This document shows positions 24,631 to 28,403 of a stretch of DNA of 28,403 nt, piece by piece. Under the pieces are notes generated by a model. It was not told the origin of the DNA and did no database searches. It saw only the letters and a program-made list of their open reading frames with translations. This DNA is from Brevibacterium picturae (lineage in GTDB: Bacteria > Actinomycetota > Actinomycetes > Actinomycetales > Brevibacteriaceae), in assembly GCF_030453725.1 (NCBI RefSeq), contig NZ_JAKDJU010000024.1:1-28403 (forward strand), given 5' to 3'. Within the stretch, counting starts at the first letter, position 1. Each line of letters starts with the position of its first letter. A program made the position numbers and the translations under genes.

Positions 24631-25326
24631 TCAGGCGACGAGTCCGAGCTCCAAGGCCGTCTGGTTGAACTCCCACCGGGCTGAGACGAATCGGTCACCG
24701 AGGCTCTCACCGCGACTGCGCGCCTCCGTGTAATCTCTCCAGCCGCCCTTGCGTGAGTCTCCGGGACGGATCTCTCGCTTCGTCCGGTCGGCGGCGAGCT
24801 GCCGCGTCTCCTCGTTGACCCAGATCGACAGGGCTTCGGCCGCGCGATAGAGATTCATGAACGCCGTGTGGGAACGCGGGTTGTCGAAGCTGGACTTCGC
24901 GAATTCCTTCCGGAAGGTGTGCAGAGGCTCGAGCTCGTCGACTTCGAGAGTCCCGTAGGTCGCATCAAGACGCAGCGACTGCACCAGGCCGGCAGAATCT
25001 GGGAGCAGGTCCAGGATCCGATGTGCTCGCTCTTCATCGGGCAGCGCAGTGACCTCCTCGTCGACGGGGGTCAGCCCCAGAGTGTCGAGACGACCGCGCT
25101 CCGTGCTCAGCGACTGGCGCAGAGAATCGATCTGTTTCTGTGCCCGCCGCCACTCACCATGGAACATGAGCAGGGCGCCGATGACGCCCAGACACAGTAT
25201 CAGGCCGATGATCCAGGCGTACGAGTGCAGTCCGGGCACGGCAAAGACCACGATGCCCAGCACGCTGAGCACCGCGAATGTCACAGCCGCCGGTGAGTTG
25301 GTCAGGAAATCCAAGAAACGCTTCAC
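24631..25326 (-). CDS. Unknown membrane-anchored protein with coiled-coil segment
   Basis: The 231 aa product is not recognised. Two hydrophobic segments (about 12-31 and 36-56) form an N-terminal hairpin anchor. A probable short coiled coil follows (about 58-85, WRRAQKQIDSLRQSLSTERG), then a soluble, charged domain of about 145 residues ending in SARWEFNQTALELGLVA. The soluble part is presumably cytoplasmic. The layout is like membrane-tethered sensor or scaffold proteins, but no known domain was identified. It is a single gene converging on nadE and diverging from the UDP-glucose dehydrogenase gene. Confidence 0.7.
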   Translation of the reverse strand: MKRFLDFLTNSPAAVTFAVLSVLGIVVFAVPGLHSYAWIIGLILCLGVIGALLMFHGEWRRAQKQIDSLRQSLSTERGRLDTLGLTPVDEEVTALPDEERAHRILDLLPDSAGLVQSLRLDATYGTLEVDELEPLHTFRKEFAKSSFDNPRSHTAFMNLYRAAEALSIWVNEETRQLAADRTKREIRPGDSRKGGWRDYTEARSRGESLGDRFVSARWEFNQTALELGLVA

Positions 25327-25376
25327 ATTTCCAAGGATACTGTTTCAACCTGCAGATATCGTGGAACCCAGTGGCA

Positions 25377-25382
25377 TATAGT
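25377..25382 (+). promoter_or_regulatory. Possible -10 of the UDP-glucose dehydrogenase gene
   Basis: TATAGT (25377-25382) is a good -10 in the short divergent spacer, giving a leader of about 32 nt that includes the GGGAGA ribosome-binding site. No clear -35. Confidence 0.35.
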
Positions 25383-25420
25383 GTGGCTGAAATGCTGGGA
25401 CGAAGCAGGGAGAACACGGG

Positions 25421-26728
25421 TTGAAGATTTCAGTCATCGGGTGCGGGTACCTCGGCGCTGTTCATGCGGCGGCCATGGCATCACTGGGACATGAGGTTGT
25501 CGGCGTCGATGTCGACGCAGACAAGGTTGCGGCGCTGACGTCGGGGCAACCGCCCTTCTTCGAGCCGGGGCTGAGTGAATTGCTGGTGAAGGGTCAGGAT
25601 CTCGGCAGTCTCGAGTTCACCACCGATGTCTCGCGTGTCGCGGACTCGCGGATTCACTTCGTGTGTGTCGGGACTCCGCAGAAGCCGGGAGAGTTCGCCG
25701 CCGATGTCACCTATGTCGATGCCGCTGTGGATTCGCTGGTTCCTCATCTGACTTCGACGTCGGTGGTTGTGGGCAAGTCCACCGTCCCTGTTGGGACCGC
25801 TGAGCGTCTGGCCGCCATTCTGGCTCCCACGGGGGCGAGCGTGATGTGGAATCCGGAGTTCCTGCGTGAAGGCCACGCCGTTGAGGACACATTGCACCCG
25901 AACCGTCTGGTCTACGGAGTCGCCGACGGTGAGGCCGGGGAGCGGGCCACGGCGGGACTCGATGAGGTGTATGCGACGATGCTGGACGAGGAGACGCCGC
26001 GGCTGGTCACGGACTTCGCAACGGCCGAGCTGGTCAAGACCGCGGCGAATTCGTTCTTGGCCACGAAGATTTCGTTCATCAATGCGATGGCTGAGCTGTG
26101 TGAGGCCTCGGGCGCGGATGTGACTCAGTTGGCGGATGCGATCGGGATGGACGATCGGATCGGGCGGAAGTTCCTCAACGCCGGACTCGGATTCGGCGGT
26201 GGGTGTCTGCCCAAGGACATTCGTGCGTTCATGGCCCGGGCCGGTGAGTTGGGTGCCGATCAGGCGGTGGCGTTCCTGCGAGAGATCGATTCGATCAATA
26301 TGCGTCGGCGTGTGCGCATGGTCGACATTGCTCGGGATACTTTGGCCGGGTCGTTCATCGGGAAGAAGATCACGGTGCTCGGTGCTGCGTTCAAGCCCAA
26401 CAGTGATGATGTCAGGGATTCGCCGGCTCTGGCGGTGGCCCGGCTGATCGCGACGCAGGGCGGTGTGGTGACGGTGACGGATCCGCAGGCGATCGACAAT
26501 GCGGCGAAGACGTTCCCTGAGCTCAACTATGTGGCCGATGCTTCGAAGGCTCTGGCCGGTGCCGATGCTGTTCTGCTCCTGACGGAGTGGCAGGAGTATC
26601 GGGATCTTGATCCGGTGGCCACAGCGTCGCTGGTGGCTGGCAAGGTCCTCATCGACGGCAGGAATGTGCTGACCCCCGAGGTGTGGCGTTCGGCCGGCTG
26701 GACGTATCGGGCGCTGGGCCGGCCATGA
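25421..26728 (+). CDS. ugd: UDP-glucose/GDP-mannose dehydrogenase family (UDP-glucose 6-dehydrogenase)
   Basis: The enzyme oxidises UDP-glucose to UDP-glucuronate with two NAD, for capsule, cell-wall polymer or glycolipid synthesis. The 435 aa product has GCGYLG (7-12), VGTPQKPGEFAADVTYVDAA, KSTVPVGT, NPEFLREG and the catalytic Cys262 in GFGGGCLPKD. The C-terminal domain has AFKPNSDDVRDSPAL. The start is TTG 25421 with GGGAGA (25408-25413) 7 nt upstream. It overlaps degV as ATGA. Codons end in G or T much more often (gcg, ggg, cgg, tcg, gat) than in the flanking genes, where C dominates. No other polysaccharide gene is present here. Confidence 0.93.
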   Translation: MKISVIGCGYLGAVHAAAMASLGHEVVGVDVDADKVAALTSGQPPFFEPGLSELLVKGQDLGSLEFTTDVSRVADSRIHFVCVGTPQKPGEFAADVTYVDAAVDSLVPHLTSTSVVVGKSTVPVGTAERLAAILAPTGASVMWNPEFLREGHAVEDTLHPNRLVYGVADGEAGERATAGLDEVYATMLDEETPRLVTDFATAELVKTAANSFLATKISFINAMAELCEASGADVTQLADAIGMDDRIGRKFLNAGLGFGGGCLPKDIRAFMARAGELGADQAVAFLREIDSINMRRRVRMVDIARDTLAGSFIGKKITVLGAAFKPNSDDVRDSPALAVARLIATQGGVVTVTDPQAIDNAAKTFPELNYVADASKALAGADAVLLLTEWQEYRDLDPVATASLVAGKVLIDGRNVLTPEVWRSAGWTYRALGRP

Positions 26729-27600
26729 GGGTCGGTCTGGTCACCGATTCGACGGCACAGCTCTCGGAGGCGGAGGAAGCCGAGCTGCGTGAGGTCACCG
26801 GCGATCTCTTCGCAGTTGTTCCGCTGACGGTGCTCGTCGGCGGGGTCGCCTTCGCCGACGGGGAACTGGACCCTGGAGACCTGTGCCGGAAGATGGACGA
26901 CGGTGCCGAGGTGTCGACGTCCATGGCGACCCCGGCCCAGTTCGCGAACGCCTACTCCACGCTGATCGACCATGGTGCCGAGGCGATCATCACAGTGACC
27001 ATGTCCGGCGAACTCTCCGGGACCCGGGACTCTGCCGTCGCCGCAGCCCAGAACGAGGAGTCGCTGATCAACGTCGTCGACTCCCGGACCACCTCGGCGG
27101 GCCTGGCGGGGGCTCTGTCGATCGCGGCCGCCGGGATCTCACAGGGTCACGATGTGGCATCGATCGCCGGCACGGTCGCCGACTGGTGCGCCGCAGAGAC
27201 CCGAACCGCATTTGCTCCAGAGACCTTGGAGCACCTGCGCCGAGGCGGCCGCATCGGTGCCGCATCCTCGTTGCTGGGCCGGGCACTGCAGATCGTTCCG
27301 GTGCTGGGACTCAGCGCCGGTGCCGTGGCTCCGCTCGGCAGAGTCCGCACGCGCACGAAAGCACTTGAGCGCATGGTTGCCTTGGCCGGTGAGGCCGCGG
27401 CAGAGATCGCGACTGACGAGCAGGAGGTGTACGTGGAGATCCAGCATGCGGATGGACAGCTTTCCCACCCTGACGTGGTCACGCTGCGCGAGAAGATCGA
27501 GGCGGCCGGCCTGGAGACGACATTTCGAACACTGTCGGCCATCATCACGGCCCACGTCGGTTCCGGCACGATCGGAATCACGGTCCAAACCAGACCCTGA
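26725..27600 (+). CDS. DegV-family fatty-acid-binding protein
   Basis: The 291 aa product is a DegV/FakB-type lipid-binding protein. Members hold a fatty acid between two domains, and FakB homologues present it to a kinase. Signatures are VGLVTDSTA (3-11), TSMATPAQF, the ITVTMSGELSGTRDSA loop and VVDSRTTSAG. ATG 26725 overlaps the ugd stop as ATGA, so the longer frame from 26683 was rejected. No FakA-like kinase gene lies in the window. In many actinobacteria degV stands just before comEA-comEC, as here. Confidence 0.92.
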   Translation: MRVGLVTDSTAQLSEAEEAELREVTGDLFAVVPLTVLVGGVAFADGELDPGDLCRKMDDGAEVSTSMATPAQFANAYSTLIDHGAEAIITVTMSGELSGTRDSAVAAAQNEESLINVVDSRTTSAGLAGALSIAAAGISQGHDVASIAGTVADWCAAETRTAFAPETLEHLRRGGRIGAASSLLGRALQIVPVLGLSAGAVAPLGRVRTRTKALERMVALAGEAAAEIATDEQEVYVEIQHADGQLSHPDVVTLREKIEAAGLETTFRTLSAIITAHVGSGTIGITVQTRP

Positions 27601-27662
27601 GCTGTCGCACCACAGCGTGCATGCGCCTGTGCATCCACCCGTCGACGGTGCGAGGCCGGGCC

Positions 27663-27719
27663 CACTCATGTCTGCCTGGCTGTGGGCGCCCGATTCACTC
27701 ATGTGCGTTTGGGCTGTGG
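27663..27719 (+). repeat. Imperfect 23/24-bp direct repeat upstream of comEA
   Basis: 27663-27685 and 27696-27719 share CACTCATGT ... TGG(G)CTGTGG, offset by 33 bp (about three helical turns). The 191-bp gap between degV and comEA otherwise holds no gene that I can support. Helical phasing fits two protein-binding sites on one DNA face. Confidence 0.5.
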
Positions 27720-27779
27720 ACCGGCGAACGGTTTCCACAAGCGACTTTTCGGTCCTGGTGTCTTCGGGGCGACCGGGCC

Positions 27780-27785
27780 TAGCTT
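27780..27785 (+). promoter_or_regulatory. -10 element of comEA (leaderless)
   Basis: TAGCTT ends 6 nt before ATG 27792, the same arrangement as at dedA. No Shine-Dalgarno sequence precedes the ATG and no good -35 is visible. Confidence 0.4.
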
Positions 27786-27791
27786 GTCGAC

Positions 27792-28403
27792 ATGGCTGTC
27801 TCTCCCGATGATCGCTTCGCAGGCCTCATCAACTCCAGTGCCGAGCGCGGCGGATGGGTCCCGGGAGATGTGTTCGAAAGCGACAGCGAGGGAGAGGAAG
27901 AGGCGGTCGAACCGCGCCGCGTGCGCCCGCCCGTGCTCGTGGCCCTGGCAGTGGCGACCATTGCTGTGCTCGTCATCGCCTTCCTCATCTTCCGACCGGC
28001 CCCGCAGCACGCTGCGTCCGAAGAACATGTGGGATCTGCCGAGGGCAGCGGCACCGAGTCCGAGCAAGCAGAACCCGAGCAAGCAGAACCCGACCAAGCG
28101 CTGGCCGAGTCCGCGTCTGCTGCCCAGAGCACCGAGTCCGGCGCAGTCATCGTCCATGTCACCGGGGCGGTGCACCGTCCCTCCGTCGTGAGCCTGACCG
28201 CCGGTGCTCGAGTCCACGACGCGGTGGAGGCGGCCGGTGGGCTGATGGAACAAGCGGATGCGGAAGCGATCAACCTCGCCCGCGTCCTCCACGATGGTGA
28301 GCAGATCCACATCCCCGTCCGGGGAGAGACGCCAAGACCCGGTCGGGACGCTTCCACCGCCGGTGCTTCGAGCGCAGCAGGGGGAGATGGAGCCGGCAGT
28401 GCG
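27792..28403 (+). CDS. comEA: ComEA-like DNA-uptake/binding protein, 5' part (runs off the window)
   Basis: ComEA proteins sit in the membrane and bind incoming double-stranded DNA during natural transformation. The 204 visible residues show an acidic N-terminal cytoplasmic segment (1-40), one membrane helix (about 47-67; VLVALAVATIAVLVIAFLIF), an acidic Ser/Glu/Ala-rich extracellular spacer (70-116) and an SLBB domain (about 117-177). The domain begins VIVHVTGAVHRPSVVSL, the usual 'VxGxVxxPGvx' pattern. A Gly/Ala-rich linker then reaches the edge. The C-terminal helix-hairpin-helix DNA-binding domain would lie outside. The frame is open at 28403, so truncation is only by the window. A function in DNA uptake for this organism is inferred. 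Confidence 0.85.
   Translation, partial: MAVSPDDRFAGLINSSAERGGWVPGDVFESDSEGEEEAVEPRRVRPPVLVALAVATIAVLVIAFLIFRPAPQHAASEEHVGSAEGSGTESEQAEPEQAEPDQALAESASAAQSTESGAVIVHVTGAVHRPSVVSLTAGARVHDAVEAAGGLMEQADAEAINLARVLHDGEQIHIPVRGETPRPGRDASTAGASSAAGGDGAGSA
28063..28092 (+). repeat. 15-bp tandem repeat inside comEA
   Basis: GAGCAAGCAGAACCC occurs twice in tandem (28063-28077, 28078-28092) and a degenerate third copy starts at 28093. It encodes EQAEP-EQAEP-DQA in the extracellular spacer. Units are a multiple of three, so copy-number change would alter spacer length without a frameshift. Confidence 0.75.

Noticed and set aside
27682..28191. 169-codon frame overlapping the start of comEA
   Set aside because: Different frame from the ComEA reading, Ser/Pro/Arg-rich without a domain. 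The ComEA frame shows a membrane helix and SLBB domain and simply stays open at the window edge.
1..28403. Mobile elements, CRISPR arrays, tRNA or rRNA genes
   Set aside because: No transposase, integrase, terminal inverted repeats, regularly spaced repeats or cloverleaf-like sequence was recognised by eye. A tRNAscan/ISfinder search was not possible.

Overview
The window looks like a core-chromosome segment of a high-GC actinobacterium. Codon third positions are GC-rich and there are many shadow ORFs on the opposite strands. The gene set is typical of the group: dgt directly before dnaG, a long (475 aa) GapB-type GAPDH, a leuS ... degV-comEA neighbourhood, FadD15-like acyl-CoA synthetase and DHA2 exporters under TetR control. 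Overall flavour suggests Micrococcales, perhaps Brevibacterium-like; that genus guess is inference, not a database result. No rRNA, tRNA, CRISPR array, insertion sequence or prophage gene was recognised.

Layout. (1) 1-3586: a DoeA/EutD-like M24 hydrolase on +, preceded by a dense cluster of ATTC/GAAT palindromes. A LctP-type permease on - converges with it. An XRE-cupin regulator diverges from the permease across a short AT-rich operator region. (2) 3587-5452: an ABC-F ATPase behind a structured leader. A perfect 9-bp outer stem enclosing two hairpins sequesters its Shine-Dalgarno sequence, and two short leader ORFs overlap the structure. (3) 5519-10134: dusB-dgt-dnaG, tightly packed on +. 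(4) 10225-14126: an overlapping four-gene operon, tetR-MFS exporter-D-2-hydroxyacid dehydrogenase-membrane protein, closed by a perfect 14-bp hairpin. (5) 14262-16782: gap (GapB type) and a YihY-like membrane protein on -. (6) 16884-20586: dedA on + converging with a glutathionyl-hydroquinone-reductase-like gene and fadD on -. (7) 20777-24568: leuS and nadE on +, closed by a 15-bp hairpin shared with a convergent unknown membrane protein (24631-25326). (8) 25421-28403: a UDP-glucose dehydrogenase with unusual codon use, degV overlapping it by ATGA, and the 5' part of comEA running off the right edge.

Most genes are housekeeping: tRNA dihydrouridylation, dNTP control, replication priming, Leu-tRNA charging, NAD synthesis, gluconeogenesis and fatty-acid activation. 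The accessory-looking parts are the hydrolase/permease/XRE module, the TetR-MFS operon and the attenuator-controlled ABC-F gene. The last is the strongest candidate for something new: a presumed antibiotic-inducible ribosome-protection gene with an apparent translation-attenuation leader. A recurrent theme is leaderless promoters, with a TAnnnT-like -10 ending exactly 6 nt before the start codon at six genes.
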